From NCBI RefSeq assembly GCF_021018805.1, contig NC_086259.1:14351001-14415000 (forward strand): a stretch of DNA of 64,000 nt, in the 5' to 3' direction. The notes under the pieces were generated by a model. It had not been told where the DNA came from. It did not search any database and worked only from the letters and a program-made list of their open reading frames with translations. Below, piece after piece: positions 46,901-58,620 of the stretch. This stretch comes from Prinia subflava (taxonomy: Eukaryota > Chordata > Aves > Passeriformes > Cisticolidae). Positions within the stretch are counted from its first letter, which is position 1, and the number at the start of each line of letters is the position of its first letter. A program made the translations under genes and the position numbers.

Positions 46901-49900
46901 GACAAGCAGATACAATAATGTCAACTGCTTGAAACTTCACTGTGGAACAAGGGACAAAAAAATCACTGCAGTTACTGGCAACAAATCTCACACATATTCA
47001 AGTCACTTGGGATATCCTGTAACCTGACAAGGAAAGCCTTGATGAAGAAAGCATTTCGGCTTTATTTCTGGAAGAATAACTTTCCCCTTGCTTTTCCTTT
47101 AGATTTGGAGAATTAAAGGTCTATTGAGAAGGTGACAGGGACAAAATTAGTTAATGTTCTTAAAATTTGTTCCATTCTTCCTTAATTTCTCCTTCCGTTT
47201 CTCTTCACACCATTCCTAACATTCTTTCAAATCCTAGTTTTAATTTTTCCCTATTTCTTTCAATAACTGCTAGTTCATCTCACTAAATGCCACTAGGCCT
47301 TTATTCATTCAGAGAATTCTCCACTGAAAGCTGGGAAATGCAAGTGAAATATACTCTTACCAATAGTTTTTTTAGTTTCCCTTCTTAATTTAGTAAGGAA
47401 GTCATCATGTTTTGCTAACCTGACAGTCCATTTCAGAAGGACAAATACACAATCTAATCAGTTGTAGAATACAGGAAGACTTACACTTTAAAAGAAGCAA
47501 TCACAAAAGAATTTCTTTTTAGCTGATGTTAAATCATAAAACTCATTAGTCTCTCCCTTTCACAGGTCTTCATAATGTAAAAGTGATGAAGGAGCTCATG
47601 AAAGACTATCAGAATACTTGAAGGTATTAAATTGAGAATCAAAAAACAATTTCAGGTTAAACAGCCTGTAAAATCCATTGCCAAAAAAAGTGAAGCCTTA
47701 TACTGTGGGCAGATACTGGAAGAGATTCTTAGTTTTATCAACAAGTATTTGTGGTCATTGCTCCCATCATACGTTAATTTAGTCTTTCATTTAGGCTGCT
47801 GGCAAACTGCTAACAGCAAAAGAAGATATTTCTTCAAAATAAGTCAGGGCAGAACAGGATTCTTTGGCCAGCTGATGTAGAGTTGTGTGATACCAAAATG
47901 GCAATACCAGCCACTCCCTCACCTGAAAAAAGACCTGTGCAACAAGTTTCATGGCATTCTAGAGACTTCATAATAAGTATCTGGATTTTGTTTTCCTCTA
48001 AAGCTTCATCTAGATAAACAAGTATCCAAGAATAAACTTTTGGGGAACAGCTACTTCTTTTATCTTTGCACAAGTACTCATTAAGTAGTGATACTCTAGC
48101 AGGACAAGGGAATTCAGGCTTCAAATTGGAGGAGCAGGAAGTGCTTATCCCTGGGATGGTAAACTGGGTCTTACCCCATGAACAACTGCTGCCCATGCAC
48201 TATTAGTCACCTCTAAAATCACACCTTGATGCACATAAGGAAAACTAAAGTCAGTGCTAGTTAACTTAATGTCAGGCTGCCAAACACAGAGCTGCAGTTT
48301 ACTGTTGTTGCAGCAGGGACAGGAAATTCCAGAAGAGTTTTGAAAGCACCTATGGCAGAAGGGTGGTGGACAAGACAAACTCCCAGAGCCTAAATTAAGA
48401 GATCCTTGCTTTTGAATCACAGAAAAGTAAGTCTAAATTAGTAAGTGTTGGAGCAGATGTAAACAGGATCAAACGCAGGTGAGTCCTTTAAAGTGACCCT
48501 CATGCTGAAATTTTAAGACGTTTCATTGTTTTACACACACCCCTAATTCATTTGGACTCGTATTCCAAATATTCTCATACACCAAAACCTAGAAGTGCTA
48601 CAATCAACCTTCAAAGCAGATGAAGCAAAAAATCCCCAAAATCCCATAAAGGCACTCGACCTTGGAAGAAAAAAAAACCACCTTTCTCCCAGGAAACAGT
48701 AAGGTTTCATTTCCAAACATACCCACTCTGCAAAGAAACTATTCCTGCCTTTAAATTGCCCACTCATTCCATCAGCCCAACTATTCCTTATGTTAACACA
48801 AGCACTTTCAAGGCTGCAGCTCCTCATCAGGAAACCAATCCAAACCAGAACTCACCCAGCCAAGGTACTTATTTCCATCCATATTTCCAGAGACTAGGTC
48901 TCTGGTGTGCCCCAACACTAGGGGCAGCCAAAAGAGAAGCAAGGCAAAAGGGTTTCTACTAGCACAATGTTAAGCTTTATGTTCAGGAAACTACTGCCTC
49001 AGCATGGAACACATACCACACCTCAAACCCCCTCAATTTACATTTATGTTCTTGATGTTTGTGCACTTCTGCCTGGACTGATTTGTTCTCTTCATGCTGG
49101 CTATTCTTCATGCAGCTCCTGAGGTCAGAACTCACTCTGGAACAGAACAGATGAACTAGTGAAACTACGTAAAAGAGAAAGGTAAGGGGCAGGGGGAAAA
49201 GGGGGTAACTAAAAGCAGTGTTCAATATTTAATGCTCGTTCAACAAAAGGTGTAGTCCCAGACCCCTAACAGAGCAGCACTGATAACTGCTTGAAGACCC
49301 CTTCACTTACCAAAAAAGCCATGAGCAAAACCAAAGAAATATTTTAATCAGCTTTAATACTTTCTCTAGGATGATTTAACTCACTTTACAAGCTTCTCTA
49401 CCTACCTGTTCTCAAGCTCTTTGGCATTTACAGTTCTGCCAACCTAAAGCTCCAGATGCCTCATGTCAGATTACAAGTGCAACATGACATTTTAGAGCCA
49501 GCTCTGCCTACTTCAGATGGCCTTTTTCTCCTGTGCTGTGGAATAGCACATCGCACACTGCAGGGTTTTCTATCGCTGAGGGGGTGTAAATGAGAGCAAA
49601 TATCACTCCTTACACACAGTCAATATAGCAGTGGATATACTGCTTATATCAAATAACAAAATCAGCTCTATTACAGTTCTAACCTTGCCACTCTGAGGAA
49701 CAGTAGCCTCTGCTCACTGAAGCAAGCTTATTACCCTTATCAATTAAAGGCTTAAAATAGTCACATTTATAGAAATACAGTATTTACAAGACAACACATT
49801 ATTTCTTTCTGTAATCCCTGTCAGTTTGCAGTATGCATACATGCTAAAAAACCTGAGAATGGTAAGGAAATCCAGAGGAGTAATTCTCAAGAGAAGCATG

Positions 49901-50640
49901 TACTCTTGCTGCACTCAGTGATGAGGGCCAAGCAGTGTTGGATTTCACACCCTTTGAATTTAAGTGCTTCACCTCCAGATCTTCTGTCATTTATTTAGTA
50001 CAAGGCACTCAAATCTGTGTCCTGGCTGCATTTTTTATTTGGCAAGTCTATTTTTAATTGTTTATCAGCTTCAAAGAGCATTACTGATAAGAGGTTTGTT
50101 GGAGCTGTGGATGCTCAGTGATAGTGAGGTTTTTAAAAATCTGGAAATTATCTCTTTTTATTTAACACTCACTCTGCAAAAATCATGAATGCTACATACA
50201 AGTCTTGACCAGGAAAGAGGATGCTCAGAGGATACATGGGGTGTGCTCCACTGCTAAGGACATATTAAGACTGCTGATGCAAGCTGCATCCTTGCCAGGT
50301 TCTGTGCTGTGCAACTCTTGAAAAGATTTCCTGAACTTTACAAACTTGTCAATTAACACAGAAGAGCCTTAAGAGAGAGGGACTTCTTCCTTAGATGACA
50401 CTTGATACAAAATGAACCTCCCACACAGAATATTATCACCTCAGAGGTTTTGTCACACACATAAGAAGACAACAGAACACACTGAATTCAATGGAAGCAT
50501 CTTTTTATCCACTTTGGGTTTCCTGAAATTTTGAATCAAGGGATAGTCTTCTTCCATTTTCCAACCTAATCTTCTGCCTTAGAAATTATTTAATAGTAAA
50601 GAAAGCTGTTTTAAATGAAGATTGTACTCAAACTCTTACA

Positions 50641-50646
50641 AGGGCG
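50641..50646. repeat. 6-bp target-site duplication, left copy (AGGGCG)
   Basis: The hexamer immediately precedes the TGTGGG start of the left LTR and is repeated directly after the right LTR at 55303-55308. Six bases fit alpha/betaretrovirus-like integrases. Confidence 0.93.
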
Positions 50647-50981
50647 TGTGGGCCTGACATTGGTCTGAATTTAGGCTTCAGGCTCTGCTAGTGTCTGTGT
50701 GAAAGGCAGACGAGCAACTTTCTCATGTTAGCCTGAGAAATCTAAAGGAGGAATTCAAACAAACCTTGGGAAGTGAGAAACCATCTGCAGGTGGTGTTTT
50801 TCCAACGTGTTTACTGGAAAGAAATGTTTACTAAAGGGTGTAGACGCTGAATAACCAATCATGTTCTTTGTACCGAACTACTCTATAAAAGTAGAATTTA
50901 GAAGAATAAAGTTTGCTCTCATCTTTACCATCATGGAGAGTCATGTTGTTATTTCTGTGCCGTCCGAAAACCATAGCAACA
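50647..50981 (+). repeat. Left (5') LTR
   Basis: TG...CA boundaries. Visible core signals are CCAAT at 50855-50859, TATAAAAG at 50884-50891 and AATAAA at 50905-50910. The AATAAA comes only 14 bases after the TATA box, so it would lie upstream of or at the start of R. Confidence 0.95.
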
Positions 50982-50983
50982 TC

Positions 50984-50998
50984 TGGTGACCTGACGTT
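50984..50998 (+). promoter_or_regulatory. Retroelement primer-binding site, probably tRNA-Trp-like
   Basis: Two bases after the left LTR the sequence is TGGTGACCTGACGTT. It resembles the complement of the tRNA-Trp 3' end (TGGTGACCCCGACGT), the primer of avian alpharetroviruses, with one base missing and one changed. The tRNA match is from memory; another tRNA is possible. Confidence 0.6.
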
Positions 50999-51769
50999 TC
51001 GAAGAAGTTCAGCGCAGCCAGGACTGATTCATGCAGCAAAGCTTGAAAATTCTACCTGCCTCCTCAGAGAGGTAAGCGAAATATCTCCACGTTTTTTCTA
51101 AAGAATGCTGGTCCTGCTGACCATGTCAATCCTGCCAAAAGACAGCAGGTCGGACGGCACCCAGCACAGCTGGACTTTAATTTCTAGAAAAGACAGCCGG
51201 GCAGAGGTTCCAGAAAAACCTGGGGAACCCCTCTCCTGAGAGAGGACAGCTTGTGCCTTTCCTGACAAGAGCAGCTGGAATTCTTCGCTGCCGACAGCTT
51301 GCCCAGCACTCCCCCGACCTTTTTCGGTTCTGTCTGGCCGAGATCAAAGCGAGCGTCTGTAAGCCTCTCCCGGCCGGCAGAGACGGCGCTTCCTTGGCTT
51401 TTCCTTCTCCTTTCTTCATACCACGGATGGCTGGCAGTGGTTCCTGCGCTATCATCCACTGCGACTAGTCTGTACCGTGACTTTAAAAGATGCTAGCCCG
51501 TCCAAGATACAGCTGGTCAGATTCCGACCCAGAGTGTGACACAACGATCCTTTCCTCGTCGGCGTGGGCCAACATCTGGCCTGCGGACGGGACCGGGATC
51601 GAAAACCTTTGATCCCTCTGTATCCTTCTGTGTGTTCAGGGCGAAAAGTTCACTTTATGAGTGTTTTATGCTTTTAACGTTACCTGTGCTTGTTTTTATG
51701 ATTGCCTGTGTGAGTTTAGGGCTTGTCTTTCTTTGTGTCTCTGTGTTTTAACTTTGTTCTTTCCCTTGT

Positions 51770-52490
51770 GCGGGGGTGGGGGGTGCGGTGAGACAGAGGC
51801 ATGGCAGCACGGATGCGATCTCTCTGCCTTCTCTCTCTCTCTGTCTCTTGCCGTTCCTAGTCCCTCCTTCTCCCTGCAGTGGAGCGGTATCAGACCATTC
51901 TCCCCCCCCACACACACACCTTTTCTGTTTTCCCTATGGGCAGTTCTCTCCCCACACCCATGGTTTCGCGGGCGCGATGGGAGAAGGGAGACCCGTGCCC
52001 TGGAGGGAGGTGCCGTCCCCCGCCTCCCTTTCCAGCTTTCTGGCGGGCGGCAGGCACTCCGGGCCGGCGGCGCCGGCGGCACACGATTTCTCTCTCTCGC
52101 CCTCCCTGTTTTCTCCCTCTCTCCCTCGGGTTTCCTCCCGTCTTGCCTCAGGGCGCTGCGCCTGACGCGGCGGTGGCTGCAACCTCTCTCGTTTTTCCGT
52201 ACTCGGTTTTTCCCCCCCCCCTTCCCCCCAGGGCGGTGAGGGGGGCCACCGGCTCTCCGCTTGAGACAGGCGGCGGCAGGGCGGCGGCGGGCTGAGCTCC
52301 GCCGAGCACCGCTCCGTTGTCCCCTCTCCGTTTCCCCTCCATTTCCTTCCCGCGTGAATTTGCACAGCAAGTCGTCATAGGAACGGAGGAGCGGTCTCCT
52401 CGCTCCTTTTCCCCCTTCCCCCCGCCATGAGCGGCGGGGTTCGCTCCCCCACTCCTTCCCTGCGGGCCAAGCGGCTGACTGCGAATAGGG
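51770..52490 (+). other. GC- and CpG-rich leader segment inside the LTR element
   Basis: This 0.7-kb segment is pyrimidine-rich and then strongly CpG-rich (for example near 52050-52080 and 52240-52320), unlike the AT-rich remainder of the element and the intron. Long open frames on both strands reflect composition and have no family match. It could contain packaging or promoter sequence. Confidence 0.6.
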
Positions 52491-52555
52491 CACGAGGAAC
52501 TTGCCGTTCCTCTAGACAGCGGATAATGCTGTGGGAGTTGCTTCGCTTGAATTTT

Positions 52556-52835
52556 TTTTCCTTTACAGAAAAATGGGGGCCACGTTTGTTTGGATTTCCC
52601 CCAGCTCCGCGGGGCGGCCCTGGGGCCATTGAGCCCCCAAAGCCCCACTCAGGGCAGGGCCAAATAGCTTCGTCGCCTTTGAGGTGAGCAGAAGCTTTTT
52701 CCTTTACAGAAAAATGGGGGCCACGTTTGTTTGGATTTCCCCCAGCTCCGCGGGGCGGCCCTGGGGCCCTTGAGCCCCCAAAGCCCCACTGAGGGAGGGC
52801 CAAATAGCTTCGTCGCCTTTGAGGTGAGCAGAAGC
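52556..52835 (+). repeat. 141-bp tandem duplication inside the LTR element
   Basis: Two adjacent copies (52556-52696 and 52697-about 52835), with the shared string acagaaaaatgggggccacg at 52565 and 52706. They differ by a few bases and a small deletion. Each ends in gaggtgagcagaagc, which contains a donor-like GGTGAG. Confidence 0.92.
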
Positions 52836-54482
52836 TTTTCCTTTTAGAGGGACAGTTGATTTTTGTTTGGGTTTTTTCCCTCCCCCCCTCCCTCAAAACA
52901 TTTCTTCTCGAGGCGTCTCTGTGAACAGAATTGGAGCCTTAAATGCCTGTTCATAATACAAGAAAAATGACAAGAAATACAAAAAACAAATAAGCAACCT
53001 TTGTTGCCTTTCGCAGATAACACAAGTATTATTAATAATTCTACAGTATAACCATCAGTTATGAGTTTTAAGTGTTATCTCAGTTTTTAAGATATTTGAT
53101 GTGAATTCACAGATATGATAAAGTTATTACAGTTCTACAGCCGGCTGCTGCTACTGCTGCTGCTTCTGCTTCTTCTTCTCATGTACTTTGCTATTTGTCT
53201 ATAATTGCCTGTAAGACACGTGTCACCCAAGAATTTTTTCTTGTTTTCTAGCTGTCTATGCTAGCTTTGCATTCATGATTTTCTAAATATTTTCAGATTT
53301 CCAGACAAGGTTATCTGAGTTTGTAAGAATGCCTCCTCTGTCCTGACGGTTTGGGATGCAGTTCCAATCCTGGTCACAGACCATCTCAAGAGCCTGCTGA
53401 GCTCAGAGCATCTCTACCCTGACAAATTTAGGAGGTGTCAATTATTATATTAGTTTCTTATTATAAGATTTTTAAGAAGTTTGTTTTTAAAATTGGTGTA
53501 AGGAATTCCTCTGCAGTTAGAGCTGGGCACTGGCCATGCCTTGGCTCTCTCTGGATGGGAATTGCCTGTTTGCCCAGATTTTTAACAAAAAATTGCATAT
53601 GAGTTATTTGACTCAACAATTTGGCCTTTAAATATAATAGCTGAATTGATCTTTGAGGTGAACCTGGAATTCCTGCCCGGGAAGGATGAACAGGATCTCA
53701 CTGGTAAAGAAGCACTTCAGCTTTTGCAGTTTCTGGGCTGATCAAAATTATTATTAAAAAGATAACTTGCAACAATGTAACATTTATGTTATGAACCTGA
53801 AGAAAAAGTAATTCTGAAACCTGGATGTTGAATTTAGACAATGGAGCCTGACAAGTTTGTTAACTTAAGGAGAAGATGTGCCTGTGTTTTATCATTAGCA
53901 GGTTCAGCAGTCGTGTTACCCATCACCTCTGAGGAGTGAAAAGGGACATTGCATAGCCTTAGTGGCTGTCACATAGACTGCAAAGATGACCATGTGGTTG
54001 GAAGTTATGGAGACAACAGAAGTCCTGTGTCAGCAGCATGGTCCTGTTTTCATCGATCATCCTTGAGTCACTCCCTGCTCCAGGCTTCAAGAAGACATCC
54101 AGTGATGCTAAGGATCAACATCTTGTCTCAATGGACTTTTTCTTTTCATGTGTTTTAATTTTATAGTAGATGTTGTTTCATTTAAGTTTCCTACATAGAT
54201 GTAGTTGTATTTTAGGTAATATTTCACGTGCCTTCGGTGTATGTTTTGTAGTTATTAAGGGCTGTTATTTCACTTTGTGGTTTTTGCCTTTCTGGTCATT
54301 GGGATCATGTAGATTTTTGGAGTCAGATATCTTTTTATTGATATTTTTATTAATTTTATTATTCTTTTTTTCTTTCTAGGTGACATCCTACAGGTATCAT
54401 GGGCCAATTGAGTGACCAGTGGTCCAGTCCTGCACATCCTGCAATGGGTCTTTGCCCTTTCAAACATCGCATGCATTTTTGC

Positions 54483-54486
<4 letters not shown>

Positions 54487-54529
<43 letters not shown>
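54487..54529 (+). repeat. Internal poly(A) tract of about 43 bases in the LTR element
   Basis: An uninterrupted run of A follows gcatgcatttttgcattt and is followed by ggtcaactcagg. No AATAAA stands just upstream. The tract is about 430 bp before the polypurine tract, an unusual place for such a long run. Confidence 0.9.
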
Positions 54530-54531
<2 letters not shown>

Positions 54532-54955
54532 TCAACTCAGGTTGTCCAAATAATTGGAAAATTAAATCAGTTTGCGGTTGCAGGTGTAATGCAAGGACCA
54601 CTGTCCTTTGCTAAAAGGCAGAAAAAGCCCTTGTTATCTGAAAGGATGATTCCTAGAGTGATGAATCTTGACAAATTAGACTGCCATTTTTGAGCAGGCT
54701 AATGATGGTTTGTTTTTTTCTGTATTAGAATTAGTAAATAGCTAAGCTTGACGCTGGTGCATGGACATGGTTATGAAGGGTCAACACCAAATGCCACAGA
54801 ACTTCCCTGACCATTTAAGTTGGTGCCCAATGAAAGTTCTGTTTAGTAATTGGTTGATTACTAATGGGACTTCTGGTGTCATGTTTGTCTTTTTTTCTCT
54901 TGCAAGGGCCCTGCAGGAGAGGACACAGACACAGACGCCGCCCTCAGCAAAAACT

Positions 54956-54967
54956 AAAAGGGGGAGA
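54956..54967 (+). promoter_or_regulatory. Polypurine tract of the LTR element
   Basis: AAAAGGGGGAGA directly abuts the TG of the right LTR, the standard primer for plus-strand DNA synthesis in LTR retroelements. Confidence 0.9.
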
Positions 54968-55302
54968 TGTGGGCCTGACATTGGTCTGAATTTAGGCTTC
55001 AGGCTCTGCTACTGTCTGTGTGAAAGGCAGACGAGCAACTTTCTCATGTTAGCCTGAGAAATCTAAAGGAGGAATTCAAACAAACCTTGGGAAGTGAGAA
55101 ACCATCTGCAGGTGGTGTTTTTCCAACGTGTTTACTGGAAAGAAATGTTTACTAAAGGGTGTAGACGCTGAATAACCAATCATGTTCTTTGTACCGAACT
55201 ACTCTATAAAAGTAGAATTTAGAAGAATAAAGTTTGCTCTCATCTTTACCATCATGGAGAGTCATGTTGTTATTTCTGTGCCGTCCGAAAACCATAGCAA
55301 CA
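54968..55302 (+). repeat. Right (3') LTR
   Basis: The 335 bases are aligned one-to-one with the left LTR at an offset of 4321, with a single mismatch (55012). AATAAA is at 55226-55231. It is followed by the AGGGCG duplication at 55303-55308. Confidence 0.95.
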
Positions 55303-55308
55303 AGGGCG
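55303..55308. repeat. 6-bp target-site duplication, right copy (AGGGCG)
   Basis: Perfect copy of the hexamer at 50641-50646, marking the pre-insertion site. Confidence 0.93.
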
Positions 55309-55959
55309 AAGAGAAAGCAAACCAGTAATGGCAGCTCTTTTTTACACCGGAGACAACACGAATGGAGAATATTTCACAGGGATCTCTGCAGATTAGCACT
55401 GATGGTGAGTTAATGCAAGGCACAGCCATTGCCCCTCTCTGTTTACAAGGTACTGGCTCTGAGCAAGAAAATAAGTTACTGGAGTTTAAGAGATGTTTTG
55501 AAGCTGCTTGGACACAGCTCAAGGCACTCAAAAAATGCAAGGCGTTCTTGTTCTGATCCACTCCAAGGGAATGTCCCAAAGGGAGAGGAAGTCACTTCTA
55601 CCCCCCTTCTCTGCAAAGATGACACCAAACTTCTGTTAAATATCTGGTGTATTTTCTGGCATAAAATACCTTGCATGAATTTACATTCCATCAGGTCTTT
55701 AACATGTGGGCAATGTTTGATAAGCTTGAAGGAAAACAGGCATAAACTGAAAATTGAAAAGTGCTTCACATGTCCATTGCTGAGCTTAGAACACATGGGA
55801 GAAAACACATCAGAAGGCTGCCAGAACAATGAGGTAGCTGGAATACAAGACCTACACAGCAGAATGATAAAGTTAGCTGTAAAAAGACCCAGGAGATTGT
55901 GTGAAAAGAGCATGGGGAGATCCTACTGTTAACTTTAAAGGGAAGCAAAGGTGGACCCA

Positions 55960-56190
55960 TACTCTTGGAAGCAGAGAGTCAGAGGACAAGAGCAACAGAC
56001 CAGCTGCAACAATGAGTGGTCAAACACTGGAGTAGGTTGCTCAGAGATGCTGTGGAAACAAGAATATTTCCTAAATACAACCCTAACTGACCTCATCTAG
56101 CATCAGTGCTGGCCCTGCAATGAGTCAGGGGTTGGACCAGGGTACCACAAGAAGCCCCTTCAACCAAAATTATTTTACCATTCTCTGGCA
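55960..56190 (+). mobile_element. Decayed CR1 LINE 3' region, plus orientation
   Basis: Segments such as ggagtaggttgctcagagat, tctagcatcagtgctggccc and ggggttggaccagggtacca align in order with the CR1 3' UTR (GGAACAGGTTGCCCAGAGAG, then the GGGGTTGGACTAGATGACC type end). Heavy divergence indicates an old copy. Confidence 0.6.
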
Positions 56191-58409
56191 CTACATAAAA
56201 TAAAGGACAAACTTCAAACATAAAATATTGAGACCTTTTTCCATCTATGCAGTTCTAACTATGATGCTCCTAGAACTGAGATTTACTGGTCTCAGCACTC
56301 ACTTCCACACAAGACCTAGAGGCCCTGGAACACTTCTGCAAGCTCTCATACACTGATCAGTTCTTCAGCAAACAAACAGATGTACAGTAACTCTTGGCAA
56401 TCTACTGAGGATCTGCACTTTCAAAGTGGTGGATATCCAAATCCACCCAGTATTGAAGAGAACAGCATTAGAAAAGCACAAATACTGTGTTTCACTGTTT
56501 AGGAGACAGAGAAGCACATGTACTATGAAGTACAAAGATCCATATCAGACAAGGCTCTTATAGGAGCTTCAGTAAGAACAGGAGGAAGCAGTACTGACAA
56601 AAGACCCCACTACTTATTTTTTATTAATTTGCAGGAGAAAACCCAAGACCAGAGTGAGTAAATCTAAACTACTACAAGAGGAAAAATCTGTCTTTGCAGT
56701 AGTAAGGGCTACTGAATGCTCTTTTCTCCAGGATGCTAACAAGAAATTGTATCTTGTCCGATAGGCAGTAGGAAAGGTGCCAAAAGGCAGATGAAAACTC
56801 TCCCTTGGCTGCCAGACTGCTTCAAGAGGCAGCACATCGTACTGACCAACAACTGCACTGGATCAAACACTTCTAACCCGGAAGAGCCAGACTGATAACA
56901 CAGCAGGACAAACTTGCAATGCTATCCCTCTCCTTTGAGTCTGGTGGAGATGGAGAAATCATCCCTAAGGATTTGTCTGCACAAGCCACTCACAGCACAT
57001 GTCTCCAAAAACATTACAGATGCCATGTCAGGCAGGAGAGACATCTAAATATTTGATAGTTGGCTCCATCATACTGTCATGGAAGCTCACAAATTCTTCT
57101 TCACGTAGGTCAAAATGCTGGTAGGACAAGGAGAGGATTCAGCTGCTTTAACAGGACAAAACTATTTCCACACACACTACAGGAGCAAAGCATAGTCTGG
57201 GATCACAGAATGCTCCAGGTAGCTCAGAGCAGGCAGGAGTCAACAGCAGTCACTCTTCAGCAGGAGGAGAGAAGAATATTAATAAATATGGAAGGTAGGC
57301 AAGGATCAAGTAATCAATGAGTACCTTTTCAGTATTCAGTATTGCCACAGGAAGCGATAAATCTCTCTTCAAAGATCAGAAGTGGCAGTAAGTTATATAC
57401 TCAGCAGGAATGCTGGATAACACTAACTTCTTCCATCCTCCAAAAAGAAAAGAAAAGAAGAAAGGTTTTAATAATCTGATAAGCTTTGAGTGAAACTACT
57501 AGCCTTCAAAAATGTAATTTTTTTCCAACCTGTAATCTGGAAACTCCTGAAGTGCCTCTAAGGGGTTTTCTTACAGTACATACTGGGAAAGCAAAACCGA
57601 AGTTTAGATTGCACTTCCACTGCAAACAGTTTGGCACACAGGAGAAAGCTACTGGCTAAAATGTTAACTTATGTTATTGAATTATATAACCAAAACCGGG
57701 GGTATATTTAATTCAGTAGCATTTCCTGCTTTCATTTTAAATTTCTGGATGTTAGAAGTGGTTTCAAGGGAAGAGCTTTGCAAATCAAATACAAGGAGAC
57801 AGAACAACTATACAAGAAGCTGAAGTAATTAGCCAAAATTCACTACTGGTTCTACTGCAGTGAAGGGCTCTTCCAGGAGCCAGTCCAGAGAAACCATGTC
57901 TCTTTCAACATTAAACAATGGGAGAATTCAATTGCCTGGACAATAATTTTAAACATACAGGAAAGTTTACAGCTCCATTTCAAAAGAGTAAAAAAATGTT
58001 TACAAATAGCCAAATACTGCTATTACTACTTGTGCTCTTGGCTTCCTTTGCAGAAAGCCTCTACTTAGCCCAAAATATTTTGGGGCACGGTTCCATGAAG
58101 GCTTAAATCAAACTCGAGGCTGCATTTTTTCCACATCCACTTACATGCCATTGCCCTCCTGAAGCAAATCTTGCTGACCAGTTCATCACCTGGGGATGCA
58201 ATTGCTAACACCTATGAGGAAGGAGATGGGGTCACAACAATCCTGATGCAAGCCAACCTAATTTTTCAGGGAAGCCCTGACTTTTACCTCCCTAAATGCT
58301 ATGGTGTTTATTCTCAAAATAGCAAGAATTTAAAATATCCTTGTATAGCTTTTATTGATTGGTTGGGAAAAAAGGAAAAAAATTCCTTTATCCAACATGA
58401 GCATAAAAT

Positions 58410-58620
58410 AAAGCCCTACAAGGACAGATTACTGTCCATTTAGTCCAGCAGTCTGTCTCCAAAAGGTCTAGCAGGAAACACTGTGTAGGGAGAGCAATCA
58501 GTCATGTCTGTGGCTTACCACCCTTATCCCAACACCCAGTCAAGGGATTAGGGAGCTTTGCCTCTAGACCTGCAGATCCCCTTCTGAACCTACAGTACCT
58601 CCACACAGTCTCTAACCAAA
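58410..58620. mobile_element. Possible very old CR1/LINE-derived fragment
   Basis: The stretch (ctgtccatttagtccagcag, tctgtctcca, agggattagggagctttgcc) recalls ancient sauropsid CR1 3' ends with a 'tccatctagtccagtatcctgtctcc' type core. Similarity is loose and from memory, and the orientation is uncertain. Confidence 0.35.

Larger units (their letters stand above)
50647..55302 (+). mobile_element. Young non-autonomous LTR retroelement (endogenous retrovirus-like), 4656 bp
   Basis: Complete element: left LTR 50647-50981, primer-binding site 50984-50998, internal region, polypurine tract 54956-54967, right LTR 54968-55302, and a 6-bp target duplication AGGGCG on both sides. The two 335-bp LTRs differ by eye at one base (G at 50691, C at 55012), so the insertion is recent. 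The internal 3.97 kb is too short for a normal provirus and shows no gag, pol or env similarity in any frame; stops are dense. It must have relied on proteins of a related virus. It is antisense to CTCF, in that gene's 5' intron. The exact family is not assigned. Confidence 0.93.

Noticed and set aside
51696..52493. 265-codon open frame on the minus strand inside the LTR element
   Set aside because: It is antisense to the element, lies in the CpG-rich pyrimidine-biased leader, is arginine/proline/glycine-rich with no recognisable domain, and is best explained by composition.
54360..54382. Polypyrimidine tract and AG (ttctttttttctttctag) in the LTR element as an env splice acceptor
   Set aside because: It is a good acceptor by sequence, but no env-like coding region follows, so no gene function is claimed.
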